Shown: piece after piece, positions 42,904 to 52,072 of the stretch
How the letters are laid out: every line of letters starts with the position of its first letter
Numbering within the stretch: position 1 is the first letter of the stretch
Source of the DNA: an uncultured Mycoplasmatota bacterium
GTDB taxonomy: Bacteria > Bacillota_I > Bacilli_A > RF39 > UBA660
Direction: 5' to 3'
Length of the DNA: 56,778 nt
Assembly (NCBI GenBank): GCA_900551525.1
Contig: URWD01000003.1
Location: 1 to 56,778, forward strand
The notes under the pieces: generated by a model
What the model saw: the letters and a program-made list of their open reading frames with translations, nothing else
Databases searched by the model: none
Told to the model about the DNA's origin: nothing
Translations under genes and position numbers: made by a program

Positions 42904-44916
42904 TTATGCTTTTGGCAAATTATTTAAAACACTTAGGGTTTTATCATTATCCCAAATCATGATATTAATCTTTAATGCATCACTATATTTGCTACCTGGA
43001 GCACTACCTACAATTACAACATCAGTATTTTTGCTAACAGATTCACTTACTACACCTTTATAGCTTTCAATTATTTCTTTTATTTCTTTTCTGCTAAAGC
43101 CATCTATTGTACCAGTTATAACAAATCTTTTGCCAGTAATTAAATCATTTAAACCTAGTGTTTTTCCTAGATAAGTCATATTTATACCTATTTCTTTTAA
43201 TTTTTCAATTAATTCTTTATTATTTTGTAAGTATTCATAAACACTTAATGCTGTTATATGACCAATATCACGGACACTTTCTAAATCTTGAGTTGAAGCA
43301 TTCATTAAATTATCCATATTTTCATAAGTACTTGCAAGTAATTTAGCTGTCTTACTACCTATTTCTTTAATACCGAGTCCAAATAATAATCTTTCTAAAC
43401 TTACATTTTTACTTTTTTCAATATTATCAAGCATCTTATTAACACTTTTTTCACCATAACCATCAAACTGCATGATTTCTCTTTTTTTATCACTTAAATT
43501 ATATAAATCAGTTATATTTTTGATAAAACCTAGATTGTATAGTTCTTCCACTATTTCATCACCAAGGCCTTCAATATTCATGGCATCTCTGGAAACAAAA
43601 TGAATGATACTTTCAATATTTCTTCTTGGACAATTAGGATTTACACAATAATAATCTACTTGGCCTTCTCTTTTTTCAATTTTTTCATGACACATTGGGC
43701 ACTCAGTTATCATTTTAAATTCTTTTTCTGTGCCATTTCTTCTTTCAAGTTTTGGTTCAACAACTTCAGGTATTACATCTCCAGCTTTTCTAATTGATAC
43801 AATATCTCCGATTTTTAAACCTTTCATATTTACATAATCTTCATTATGAAGTGTTGCTCTTCGGATAGTTGAGCCCATTACAATAACTGGTTCCAAAACA
43901 GCATTTGGGGTAATTCTACCAGTTCTTCCAACAGTAAAAATTATATCGGTTAGTTTGGTTAAAACCTCTTCAGCTGGAAATTTGTAAGCTATTGCCCACT
44001 TTGGATATTTAGCAGTGTAACCTAACTTTTCTTGTAAATCTACATTATTTACTTTTATAACAATACCATCTATTTCATAAGATAAACTTTTTCTTTTCTT
44101 TGTTGCTTCTTCAATATATTTTAATACGTCTTCATCAGTTTTAACTATCTTATTGGCAGGATTTACTTTAAAACCTAAACTTTCCATAAATTGTAAAGCT
44201 TCCATATGAGATTTTATGCCAAATGCATCTGGATTAGGTAAATAATATATAAAGTTATCAAGTTCTCTTTCGGCGGTAACCTTACTATCTAGCTGACGAA
44301 CACTTCCTGCGGCTGCATTTCTAACGTTTTGAAGTTTTGTTTTTCCTTCAAGCTCACGTTTTTTATTTATTTTTTCTAAAGTTGTTTTATGCATGAAGAT
44401 TTCACCACGAACTTCAATATCAACCGGCTTAGTAAGTTCAAGAGGAATAGCTTTAATAGTTCTAACATTATGAGTTATGTCTTCACCAACTAAGCCATCA
44501 CCACGAGTAACTCCACGCACAAGTTTTCCTTTTTCATAAATAAGGGAAACACCTAATCCATCTATTTTATATTCACAAACATATTCAGGACTGACTTCGC
44601 TTTCTACTCTTTTTAAAAAGTCTGATACTTCTTCTTCATTAAAAACATCCGCAATACTAAGCATTGGTTTATCTCTTACTACTTTTTGAAACTTATCAAT
44701 TACTTCACCACCAACTCTTTTTGTGGGACTATTAGCACTTGCAAGTTCTGGGTACAAAGCCTCTATTTCTTCAAGTTCTCTGATATATTTATCATACTCT
44801 TGGTCCGTTATTGTTGGATTATCTTTTACATAGTAATTATAATTTGCTTCATTTAATATTTTAGTTAATTCTAGAGCCCTTTTCCTTGCTTCTTCAATAT
44901 TATTTCCAAAGTTCAT
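42904..44916 (-). CDS. ligA: NAD+-dependent DNA ligase
   Basis: 670 residues from the ATG at 44916; a TTG 21 bp upstream is in frame but less likely, and the chosen length matches the family. It seals nicks using NAD+. Domains: Ia and adenylation with the AMP-lysine K117 in KIDG and TRGDGLVGED; OB fold; a Cys4 zinc finger (CPMCHEKI...YYCVNPNCP); four HhH motifs; and a C-terminal BRCT (GKRFVITGTIDGFSRKEI). pcrA lies upstream as in Bacillus, but with a nucleotidyltransferase gene inserted between them. Overlaps the upstream gene by 17 bp. Confidence 0.97.
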   Translation of the reverse strand: MNFGNNIEEARKRALELTKILNEANYNYYVKDNPTITDQEYDKYIRELEEIEALYPELASANSPTKRVGGEVIDKFQKVVRDKPMLSIADVFNEEEVSDFLKRVESEVSPEYVCEYKIDGLGVSLIYEKGKLVRGVTRGDGLVGEDITHNVRTIKAIPLELTKPVDIEVRGEIFMHKTTLEKINKKRELEGKTKLQNVRNAAAGSVRQLDSKVTAERELDNFIYYLPNPDAFGIKSHMEALQFMESLGFKVNPANKIVKTDEDVLKYIEEATKKRKSLSYEIDGIVIKVNNVDLQEKLGYTAKYPKWAIAYKFPAEEVLTKLTDIIFTVGRTGRITPNAVLEPVIVMGSTIRRATLHNEDYVNMKGLKIGDIVSIRKAGDVIPEVVEPKLERRNGTEKEFKMITECPMCHEKIEKREGQVDYYCVNPNCPRRNIESIIHFVSRDAMNIEGLGDEIVEELYNLGFIKNITDLYNLSDKKREIMQFDGYGEKSVNKMLDNIEKSKNVSLERLLFGLGIKEIGSKTAKLLASTYENMDNLMNASTQDLESVRDIGHITALSVYEYLQNNKELIEKLKEIGINMTYLGKTLGLNDLITGKRFVITGTIDGFSRKEIKEIIESYKGVVSESVSKNTDVVIVGSAPGSKYSDALKINIMIWDNDKTLSVLNNLPKA

Positions 44917-45787
44917 TTGGATAGTCGCCCCTTTCAATTAAACTATTTATATGATTTTTAACTGTGTCTAAATCTTCTCTATAAGTCATACCTATCCAGC
45001 TACTTGGTGATACTTTAGATTTTAATACTATTAAGTTTTCATCTAAACATTTCTTTAGAATTTCTGGAAGCAAAAATTCATTAGTTAAAGTTACTTCTCC
45101 ATGAATAAATAAATCAAATTCTTTTTCTAATATATTTAGGAATTCTTTTCTTAAACCAAAGAAATTGACCGCAACAGGTGTTTCATTTGTTATTTCAAAT
45201 ACTTCTCCAGTTTGAAGTGATTTTGCTATTATTTTGCCATTTTCTTCACCAATTTCACTTTCAACAATTGATTTTATAGTCTCATTTTCTTCATTTACTA
45301 CTCCACGTTTTACCTTACCATATTTACTCGCTGTTACACCATATGGATAATTTACGCTTACATATTCATATTTATGTTCATCTAAGAAATCACTTGCTAT
45401 TTTAAATGAATCTTTTCCATAAAAATCATCTGAATTAATAATAATAAAATCTCCATCAATTAAATCTTTGGCACAATAAAGTGCATGGCCGGTACCTAAC
45501 ATTTTTGTTCTATCTTTTGGAATATTTGCACTCTTTGGAACATAATCAAGTTCTTGAAAAGCAAGCTGTATATCAATTCCATTATATTTATTAATAATAT
45601 GAGTTTTAAAATATTCTTCATTTTCTTTTCTAATTATAAATATTACTTTAGAAAATCCTGCTCTTTTTGCATCATATACTGAATAATCTGCGATGATTTC
45701 TCCGCTTGGTCCAACAGGTTCTATTTGTTTTAAACCTCCAAATCTACTTCCCATTCCAGCAGCCATAATTACTAGTGTTTTTTTCAT
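44900..45787 (-). CDS. Nucleotidyltransferase, GalU/RfbA-like sugar-phosphate family
   Basis: 295 residues. It starts with TLVIMAAGMGSRFGGLKQ, the GxGxR nucleotide loop of NTP-transferases, then GTGHALYCAKDLIDGDFIIINSDDFYG (the metal-binding Asp pair). The family joins NTP and a sugar-1-phosphate or related phosphate. It is not typical GalU or GlmU: the usual UDP-glucose motifs are weak, so the substrate is open. It sits between pcrA and ligA with overlaps on both sides (4 and 17 bp), so it is firmly part of this operon. GGAGG precedes the ATG. Confidence 0.75.
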   Translation of the reverse strand: MKKTLVIMAAGMGSRFGGLKQIEPVGPSGEIIADYSVYDAKRAGFSKVIFIIRKENEEYFKTHIINKYNGIDIQLAFQELDYVPKSANIPKDRTKMLGTGHALYCAKDLIDGDFIIINSDDFYGKDSFKIASDFLDEHKYEYVSVNYPYGVTASKYGKVKRGVVNEENETIKSIVESEIGEENGKIIAKSLQTGEVFEITNETPVAVNFFGLRKEFLNILEKEFDLFIHGEVTLTNEFLLPEILKKCLDENLIVLKSKVSPSSWIGMTYREDLDTVKNHINSLIERGDYPNELWK

Positions 45788-47871
45788 TTTCCTATCCTCC
45801 TTAAACCTTGATAATTATTTAAAAATTTCTTTATACCAAATCTTTTATCAAAAGCAACTGTTACAAATCTTTCATCATTATCTACAACGACACCTTTACC
45901 AAATGATGCATGCATAACAATTTCTCCATGTTTGTAATCAATTCTTTCTCCTTCATAAAAGTTAGTTTTATTAAATACTTTAGTTTCAGGTTTGCTTTCT
46001 TCTTTTTCGATTAAATTACCATCTATTTCTGCAATAAATCTTGATGGTGGGTTCATATTAGTATTACCAAATAGCATTCTTCTTTTGGCATTAGTAATAT
46101 AAAGCCTTTCTTTAGCTCTAGTTATACCAACATAACAAAGTCTTCTTTCTTCTTCAAGTTCACTTTCCTCATTTAGACTCATTGAATGAGGCATTATTCC
46201 TTCTTCCATACCAATTAAGAATACCACTTTAAATTCAAGTCCCTTAGCAGCATGCATTGTCATTAAAGTAACGGCATTATCAAGAGTTTGATGTTCTGAA
46301 GAATCCGCCACGATACTTATATCTTCCAAAAAGTCTTCAAGATTTACTGTACCTGTTTCTTTTTGATAATTTTCTGTAATACTCTTAAATTCCATTAAGT
46401 TTTCAAGTCTTATATCAGCTTCCAAAGTATGTTCTTTTTCAAGTTCTTCCTTCATGCCAGATTTTTCAAGCACAACATCAATTAGTTCTGTTAAATCTAA
46501 ATCTTTTGCATCTTCAGTAAGTTCTAAAATTAATTTTTTAAATTCAACTTCTTTTGGTTTAGATAAACACTTAAACATACATTCATTATTATCTCTTGCT
46601 AAACTTCTTAAATTATTAATTGATGTATCTCCGATACCTCTTTTTGGTACATTTATAACTCTTTCTAGAGAAACATCATCTTGATGATTAGAAATAAGCC
46701 TTAAATAACAAAGTAAATCTTTAATTTCTTTTCTTTTGTAGAAATAATAACTACCAACTACTCTATATGGCCAATTTACTTTTAATATAGCATCTTCTAC
46801 ATTTCTTGATTGAGCATTGGTTCTATAAAGGATAGCAAAATCATTGTAATCATAACCTTCATCAAGAAGTTTTTTTATTTCGTCTATGACAAGTTTTACT
46901 TCATCTTTTTCGTCATTACCTCTGAAATACTTTATTTTAACTCCATCACCAAAAGTACTATATAAATTTACTTCTTTTCTTTCAACATTATTTTTTATAA
47001 CACTATTTGCAGCATTTAAAATGGTATTTGTACTGCGATAATTTTGATTTAAAGTAATACTTTTACTATCTGGATAGTCTTTTTCAAAATTAAGGATATT
47101 TTTATAATTTGACCATCTAAAACCATATATACTTTGGTTAACATCTCCGACTACAAAAAGATTACGATATTTACTTGCAAGTAGTTTAACTAATTTATAT
47201 TGTACTTCATTTGTATCTTGGTATTCATCTATTAAAATATATCTATATTTTTCTTGATATTTATCTAGTATATCATCATTTTGCATAAATAGTTCAACTG
47301 GTCTTTTTAATAAATCATCAAAATCTACAGCATTATTTCTCTTTAATACCTTTTCATATTCACGATATACTTTAACTGCCACTTTTTCTGGGGGACTATT
47401 TAAATATTTATCAACTTCACTTTCACTTAACATTTCATTTTTAATAAAACTAATTTTATTTCTTATATAGCTTACACTATATTCTTTCGTACTTATATCA
47501 AGTTCTTTCATTATCTTTTTTATAACACTTGAAACATCATCGCTATCAATTATAGTAAAATTGCTTGTTAATCCTAATTTTTCTGTATTTTCTCTGATAA
47601 CTCGAAGTCCAAAAGAGTGAAATGTACCCACAAAAGCATAGTTATTTTCAACCATGTTACTTATTCTATCACGCATTTCTTTTGCAGCTTTATTTGTAAA
47701 TGTTATAGCTAAAATATTTCCAGAATAAATGCCATCATTTATCATATTTGCTATTCTAGTTGTTAAAACTTTTGTTTTTCCAGAACCAGCACCCGCTAAA
47801 ACGAGACATGGTCCTTCTTTATGTAAAACTGCTTCTTTTTGTTCTTTATTTAATCCATCTAACATGTTCAT
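45784..47871 (-). CDS. pcrA: UvrD/PcrA-family DNA helicase
   Basis: 695 residues from the ATG at 47871, preceded by GGAGGATTAC; an ATG 12 bp upstream lies within the ribosome site. SF1A motifs: Q motif LNKEQKEAV, Walker A AGAGSGKT (26-33), AITFTNKAAKEM, LIDEYQDTN, VVGDVNQSIYGFR, TLNQNYRST, LMTMHAAKGLEF, and CYVGITRAKERL. PcrA unwinds DNA in repair and removes RecA and RNA polymerase. The C-terminus has the RNAP-interacting Tudor-like end (GERIDYKHGEIVMHASFGKGVVV...VAF). First gene of the operon. Confidence 0.97.
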   Translation of the reverse strand: MNMLDGLNKEQKEAVLHKEGPCLVLAGAGSGKTKVLTTRIANMINDGIYSGNILAITFTNKAAKEMRDRISNMVENNYAFVGTFHSFGLRVIRENTEKLGLTSNFTIIDSDDVSSVIKKIMKELDISTKEYSVSYIRNKISFIKNEMLSESEVDKYLNSPPEKVAVKVYREYEKVLKRNNAVDFDDLLKRPVELFMQNDDILDKYQEKYRYILIDEYQDTNEVQYKLVKLLASKYRNLFVVGDVNQSIYGFRWSNYKNILNFEKDYPDSKSITLNQNYRSTNTILNAANSVIKNNVERKEVNLYSTFGDGVKIKYFRGNDEKDEVKLVIDEIKKLLDEGYDYNDFAILYRTNAQSRNVEDAILKVNWPYRVVGSYYFYKRKEIKDLLCYLRLISNHQDDVSLERVINVPKRGIGDTSINNLRSLARDNNECMFKCLSKPKEVEFKKLILELTEDAKDLDLTELIDVVLEKSGMKEELEKEHTLEADIRLENLMEFKSITENYQKETGTVNLEDFLEDISIVADSSEHQTLDNAVTLMTMHAAKGLEFKVVFLIGMEEGIMPHSMSLNEESELEEERRLCYVGITRAKERLYITNAKRRMLFGNTNMNPPSRFIAEIDGNLIEKEESKPETKVFNKTNFYEGERIDYKHGEIVMHASFGKGVVVDNDERFVTVAFDKRFGIKKFLNNYQGLRRIGK

Positions 47872-47923
47872 GTAATCCTCCATATGTATATAAATATTAT
47901 AACATTTTATAGATTATAATAAA

Positions 47924-47948
47924 AGAAAAAATGGACTTTTTAGTCCAT
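47924..47948 (-). terminator. Terminator of the 47940-48374 gene
   Basis: ATGGACT-AAAA-AGTCCAT (read on the minus strand), then six T. It contains the stop codon. Confidence 0.7.
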
Positions 47949-48374
47949 TAAATCTTTTGCATCACAATCTTCACTAAATGGAGAAAGTAAACAAGTTGTA
48001 CATGTTTCGTAATCTTGCGTTGCTTCTTTTGTGCCCCTTACTAAACTTAAAGCTGCATCAAGTAATGTTGGTATCATAAATATTAAGATGCCAAGTATGA
48101 ATTTATTAACTAAACTGTTAGCAGCTACCATAATTGATTTTTCATCTTTTGAAATTGCTGCTTTTCCAAATTCAATAGAACCTAAAACTATTATAATAAC
48201 AGGAACTAATATTTTGATAATGTAAAGTATGTATCCAATCACTTGAAAAACTTTTAATGTGCCACTATTGCTACTGCAAATATCAACTGGTGTAATTTCA
48301 AGGTCATCAGCAAATGTAATACTTGGTGTAAATAAAACAGTAAATAGACTTAAATATTTAATAAATTTCTTCAT
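47940..48374 (-). CDS. Small secreted or membrane protein with two helices, VirB2/TrbC-like
   Basis: 144 residues from the ATG at 48374, with GAGGG upstream; a TTG 18 bp earlier is in frame. The signal peptide (about 1-22, ending TFADD) is followed by two long hydrophobic helices (about 39-64 and 82-103) with a basic loop between (KAAISKDEKSIMVAAN), the layout of TrbC/VirB2-type pilins. A Cys-rich C-terminus (CTTCLLSPFSEDC) follows. No other type IV secretion gene is in the window, so the pilin assignment is weak. Tandem promoters lie upstream on the minus strand: TTGATA-17-TATTAT and TTGTAG-17-TATTAT. Confidence 0.55.
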   Translation of the reverse strand: MKKFIKYLSLFTVLFTPSITFADDLEITPVDICSSNSGTLKVFQVIGYILYIIKILVPVIIIVLGSIEFGKAAISKDEKSIMVAANSLVNKFILGILIFMIPTLLDAALSLVRGTKEATQDYETCTTCLLSPFSEDCDAKDLMD

Positions 48375-48405
48375 TATAAAATCCCTCTTCAAAAAATTTA
48401 GATTT

Positions 48406-48434
48406 ATAATACCATATTTTTACAAAAACTACAA
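48406..48434 (-). promoter_or_regulatory. Promoter of the VirB2/TrbC-like gene
   Basis: On the minus strand TTGTAG (48434-48429), 17 bp, TATTAT (48411-48406), with an extended TGG before the -10. A second candidate lies further upstream. The rest of 48375-48585 is AT-rich, with GCAAAAA/TTTTTGC near 48530 possibly ending the 48586 gene. Confidence 0.5.
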
Positions 48435-48585
48435 GAAAAATAATAGTTCATTTCCCATTGTTTATCAAGATTTATGTCATAAATTTTAAAAAGAAGATTG
48501 ATTTCTAAATATCTTTAAACTTAGTCCTAGCAAAAATTTTTTTGCATTTTTTTGCATGGTTTTACCATTTATTCAAAACTTTATG

Positions 48586-49809
48586 TCAATCAGTTATGTA
48601 AATTGCATCAGAAGATGTGCCAATACCAGATTTATATAAGACAGAAGATACAAGGTAAAAGGATGGTCTAACATATGTTGTTATATATTCTAAAGGTGAG
48701 ATTTTTGTAGGGGAAATATACGCATACAATATTCCATCCGTTGTCATATAATATCCCATTGTGTCACTAATAGTATTATCAGTAAAACATTCAAACAAAT
48801 AAAACGCTTCATTCTTACTATAATACAACCATGATGTATTATCCAAAGTCGAAAGATTCCAATTCGAACTATTCATTGCATATCTTAATTCACTAATAGA
48901 TATTGTACCAATTTTCATTGATAGCTTATGTTCCGCGCCACTTTCGACAATATACCAGTTTTTGGCTGTATACCAGTTTATTGTTAGTGGTGAAGTTGCA
49001 CTTCCTGCTAAAAATTTCACGTTTGTGTTATTGTTTTTGAAATTTAGTTTGCTTACCGAAGAAGAACTAACAATCCCACTTATCCAATTTTCTGTGGATA
49101 TCATATTTTTCCATCTGATATCAAATGTGTCAATAAATGTACTATTTAATGCATTATAGGCTTCCGTATCTGCAAATGAAGTAGCATTATATTTTGAAGT
49201 ATCGAATGTTCCAATATCATTATATTTTACTAGTTTTACTTTGCCATTAAAAACACCAATTATTCTATATAGGTTATCTGTTGGGCATGGACTTTCTGTT
49301 GAACCAAAACATACATAATTATTTGTTGTTTCACTTGCTCCAGCATATCTATATGAATTATCTCCGGCACCATTGGCTAATGTACTATCGTGATAATATA
49401 TGTTATTATCCCCTTGGGTTCCTGTATATAATGATTTTACATAGGTGGCTAATGTAAGAACTTTGTCAAAGTATACATAACACTTATCTGATACGTTGCC
49501 ACTCATAACAACTCTTTTATTTTCATCATCCCATGATAACTCTCCACCATTTTCACATTTTGAAAGTGTTGTATTAAACACATAACCATCTGTTGGCCAA
49601 CTACTAGCTGTTGTCATCTCATAATTGCCACTACCCGCTTCTGTTTCAAGCATCATTGATAAAGTATTTTCTTGTATTATTCTTTTTTTAATATTATCCG
49701 TACTTTCTTCATAAAAATTATTTTCCTTAGAACTTGTAACAAAGATAAAACTAATTGTTATTAACAAAATAACAGCTAAAGCAATAAATAATTTCATGTT
49801 TTTTTTCAT
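48586..49809 (-). CDS. Large surface protein with two-Cys module
   Basis: 407 residues. One helix (about 7-25) anchors or exports the protein. About 65-116 is a module with Cys85 and Cys110 (WPTDGYVFNTTLSKCENGG, then SDKCYVYFDK), shared with the 53908-55935 protein. The rest follows a pattern I know from uncharacterised gut-Firmicutes surface proteins: NLYRIIGVFNGKVKLVKY, YRYAGASETTNNYVCFG, and a C-terminal YVRPSFYLVSSVLY. No sorting signal. It is divergent from a ribbon-helix-helix regulator gene with a tandem 12-bp repeat between them. Function unknown; adhesion or envelope interaction is likely only by type. Confidence 0.65.
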   Translation of the reverse strand: MKKNMKLFIALAVILLITISFIFVTSSKENNFYEESTDNIKKRIIQENTLSMMLETEAGSGNYEMTTASSWPTDGYVFNTTLSKCENGGELSWDDENKRVVMSGNVSDKCYVYFDKVLTLATYVKSLYTGTQGDNNIYYHDSTLANGAGDNSYRYAGASETTNNYVCFGSTESPCPTDNLYRIIGVFNGKVKLVKYNDIGTFDTSKYNATSFADTEAYNALNSTFIDTFDIRWKNMISTENWISGIVSSSSVSKLNFKNNNTNVKFLAGSATSPLTINWYTAKNWYIVESGAEHKLSMKIGTISISELRYAMNSSNWNLSTLDNTSWLYYSKNEAFYLFECFTDNTISDTMGYYMTTDGILYAYISPTKISPLEYITTYVRPSFYLVSSVLYKSGIGTSSDAIYITD

Positions 49810-49911
49810 ACATTACCATCCTTTTTATTTATATACCAAACAAAGCACAAAAAATTTGTCACCTTTTGTATAATATATCTTACTTTTTAATTTTACTACA
49901 AAAAGGAATAA

Positions 49912-49935
49912 TTTGCAATGCATTTTGCAATGCAT
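49912..49935. promoter_or_regulatory. Tandem 12-bp direct repeat, candidate RHH operator
   Basis: TTTGCAATGCAT occurs twice without any gap (49912-49923 and 49924-49935). A repeat of about one helical turn puts both units on one face of DNA, as cooperative ribbon-helix-helix repressors need. It lies 46 bp upstream of the RHH gene and about 100 bp upstream of the divergent surface-protein gene. Confidence 0.65.
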
Positions 49936-49980
49936 ACTTTGAGTGTAAATTGTATTACGATATTGGTGGAGGTACTAAAG

Positions 49981-50190
49981 ATGGCATTTAGATTAAACGA
50001 AGAAAAAAGAGAAACAGAAAATAAAACAATAAGATTTCCTTTGCCTTTAATTAATAAAATTGAAAAAGAGTTATCAAACACTAACATAACATTTTCTAGA
50101 TTCGTTATTCAAGCTTGTGAATATGCACTTGAAAATATAGAAGAAAGAAATGATAAAAATGATTCTAAATCTAACATAAAAAATAAATAA
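49981..50190 (+). CDS. Ribbon-helix-helix (CopG-like) regulator
   Basis: 69 residues from the ATG at 49981 with GGTGGAGG upstream; the open frame starts 63 bp earlier, across the repeats, and is rejected. NKTIRFPLPLINKIEKEL fits the RHH beta-strand and first helix, and NITFSRFVIQACEYALENI the second helix. The basic C-terminal tail (DKNDSKSNIKNK) is likely flexible. RHH dimers bind short repeats, and the tandem repeat just upstream makes autoregulation likely. It has no toxin partner next to it. Confidence 0.75.
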   Translation: MAFRLNEEKRETENKTIRFPLPLINKIEKELSNTNITFSRFVIQACEYALENIEERNDKNDSKSNIKNK

Positions 50191-50215
50191 CTGCATCTAA
50201 AGCGATGCAGTTATT
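50186..50215. terminator. Bidirectional terminator between RHH and DUF6512 genes
   Basis: AATAACTGCATC (50186-50197) pairs perfectly with GATGCAGTTATT (50204-50215). Both convergent stop codons lie in the stem arms. Confidence 0.85.
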
Positions 50216-50735
50216 TTAATATGCCATAACCAAATTTTATGTTATCAAAAAATAGAAAATTATGAACTGGATAAAATGTTAATATTATAAATAATATCAT
50301 TCCTAAAACTATAATAATAACTGGTAATATATTAATATTTAACTCTTCACTTTGAAGTATTTTTAAACTGATAAATTCCATTAAAGCATAAACAATTAAC
50401 ATTAAACTTATTGATACAAACATGGACTCACCGATAAGTTTGTAAATAGGAATGAAAATAATTAAATATATAATTACCCCAAGTACTGATTTAACCATAC
50501 TACTTATGTAAAAATTATTTATTTTAATTTTAAACTTATGATACAAAATAAATTCAAGAACTGATGAAAGTAATAGACAATAATAAATTATTTTCATATG
50601 TTCCCAGATACTTTCATTTACTGGAAAAAATAAAGCAAAGAAATTATTTGGAAGCAAATCATACATAAAATGCCATAAAAAAGATAGTAAAAAAAGAAAA
50701 ACAACATTAATTATTTTTATTTTCTTAATAGTCAT
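50211..50735 (-). CDS. DUF6512-type membrane protein
   Basis: 174 residues from the ATG at 50735 (AGGTG upstream); a GTG 9 bp earlier is in frame. About five membrane helices. FLWHFMYDLLPNNFFALFFPVNESIWEHMKI is the family's typical N-terminal block (FHFxYDWxPN...FPVNESIWEH). Function unknown. It lies 45 bp after scpB and is probably the last gene of that transcript. Confidence 0.75.
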   Translation of the reverse strand: MTIKKIKIINVVFLFLLSFLWHFMYDLLPNNFFALFFPVNESIWEHMKIIYYCLLLSSVLEFILYHKFKIKINNFYISSMVKSVLGVIIYLIIFIPIYKLIGESMFVSISLMLIVYALMEFISLKILQSEELNINILPVIIIVLGMILFIILTFYPVHNFLFFDNIKFGYGILK

Positions 50736-50780
50736 AATATTCACCTAATAAATAGTATGAACTATATAGATAAAAATATG

Positions 50781-51344
50781 TTATTTTTCTTCTTTATATA
50801 TTGATGTAAATAATTCTTCTTCGTTTTCTTCTTTTGATTCATTTATTGGTAAATCTGGCAAATCACTTATTGTTGCTAAGCCAAAATAATCTAAAAATTC
50901 ATTAGTTGTGCGATATAAGTTTGGCTTACCTGGCAAATTACTTTTTCCACTAATTTTAACTAAATCTTTAGCCATTAATTTTCTAATCATATTAATACTT
51001 GCAATGCCCCTTAGTTCATCAATTTCTGCCCTAGTTATAGGCTGATTATAAGCAATTATGGCAAGTGTTTCTAATGCAGCACTTGATAAAGTATTTGTGC
51101 CTCTTGTTGTAATTAACTTTTGATAATATTCTTTGTGTTCTCCTTTTGTAGTTAATTTAAAAGCATCTCCAATAAAACTTACTCTAATACCTCTATTTTC
51201 CTTATTGTATTCATCTTGTAAATCTTTAAGAAGCTTTTGAGCTTCTTTTTTATCTACTTCTAAAACTTCAGCGATATTATCTAAAGTTATTCCTTCATCG
51301 CCTACTACAAAAAGAAGTCCTTCTAATATAGCTTCTTTATTCAT
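50781..51344 (-). CDS. scpB: Segregation and condensation protein B
   Basis: 187 residues: tandem winged helices, with EGLLFVVGDEGITLDNIAEVL at the start and LSSAALETLAIIAYNQPITRAEIDELRGI, the ScpB core block. ScpB dimers join ScpA and SMC to form the condensin-like complex that organises and separates chromosomes. The 4-bp overlap with scpA and the gene order match Bacillus. Confidence 0.97.
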   Translation of the reverse strand: MNKEAILEGLLFVVGDEGITLDNIAEVLEVDKKEAQKLLKDLQDEYNKENRGIRVSFIGDAFKLTTKGEHKEYYQKLITTRGTNTLSSAALETLAIIAYNQPITRAEIDELRGIASINMIRKLMAKDLVKISGKSNLPGKPNLYRTTNEFLDYFGLATISDLPDLPINESKEENEEELFTSIYKEEK

Positions 51345-52063
51345 AAATTCACTCTTTCTATATATATTTCACTAAAATTACTATCTTGTTTTAATGTAAT
51401 TTCTTTTTGTTTACACATGTCTAATATTGATAAAAATGTTGCTACTACTAAATCTTTTGTATATTCTTCAAAAAGGTCTGTAAATTTAACATTTTTTCTT
51501 TTAGTTAAATATTTTCTTATATATTCTTTTCTTTCTTCCACACTTATTTCTTTTCTAGTTATTTTAGTATTAATTGGCTTTTGATAATTCATTCTCTTTT
51601 GGAGTTCTATTAATGCTTCTTTTAAAAGTTCAGCATCCATGCTTCCTTCTAAAGTGTTTTTTTTATCAGCATACTTACCTAAGTTTTCTGGAAGTTTGGT
51701 AAAAAACTCATTTCTTTTTTCTTCAAGTTCTTTAAAGACACCTGTAATGTTTTGATATTTTTCATATTCAATTAATTTATTTTTTAAGTCTTCTTCACTA
51801 TTTATTGAATATTCATCTTCATCATTTGTACTTTCATCCTTTAAATTAAGTAGCAATCGGCTTTTTAAATGAATTAACTCTGATGCCATTACTAAATATT
51901 CACTAGCATCATCTAAGTCATCGCTTGGAATACTTTTTATAAATTCTAAATATTTATCTATTATATATTTTGTATCTATTTCATAAATATTCATTTTAGC
52001 TGTCTTAACTAGATGAAGAAGAAGGTCTAATGGACCTTCGAAATCATTTATACAAAGTTTCAT
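51341..52063 (-). CDS. scpA: Segregation and condensation protein A
   Basis: 240 residues, the kleisin of the SMC complex. DFEGPLDLLLHLVKTAKMNIYEI is the N-terminal SMC-neck-binding signature and SEYLVMASELIHLKSRLLL follows; the C-terminal winged helix (VATFLSILDMCKQKEITLKQ) binds the SMC head. GGGGG precedes the ATG. It overlaps scpB by 4 bp, and the 52073 gene lies 9 bp upstream. Confidence 0.97.
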   Translation of the reverse strand: MKLCINDFEGPLDLLLHLVKTAKMNIYEIDTKYIIDKYLEFIKSIPSDDLDDASEYLVMASELIHLKSRLLLNLKDESTNDEDEYSINSEEDLKNKLIEYEKYQNITGVFKELEEKRNEFFTKLPENLGKYADKKNTLEGSMDAELLKEALIELQKRMNYQKPINTKITRKEISVEERKEYIRKYLTKRKNVKFTDLFEEYTKDLVVATFLSILDMCKQKEITLKQDSNFSEIYIERVNL

Positions 52064-52072
52064 AAAATCCCC

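Noticed and set aside
47940..48374. Part of a conjugative or type IV secretion system
   Set aside because: Only one VirB2/TrbC-like small protein; no ATPase, coupling protein or relaxase nearby.
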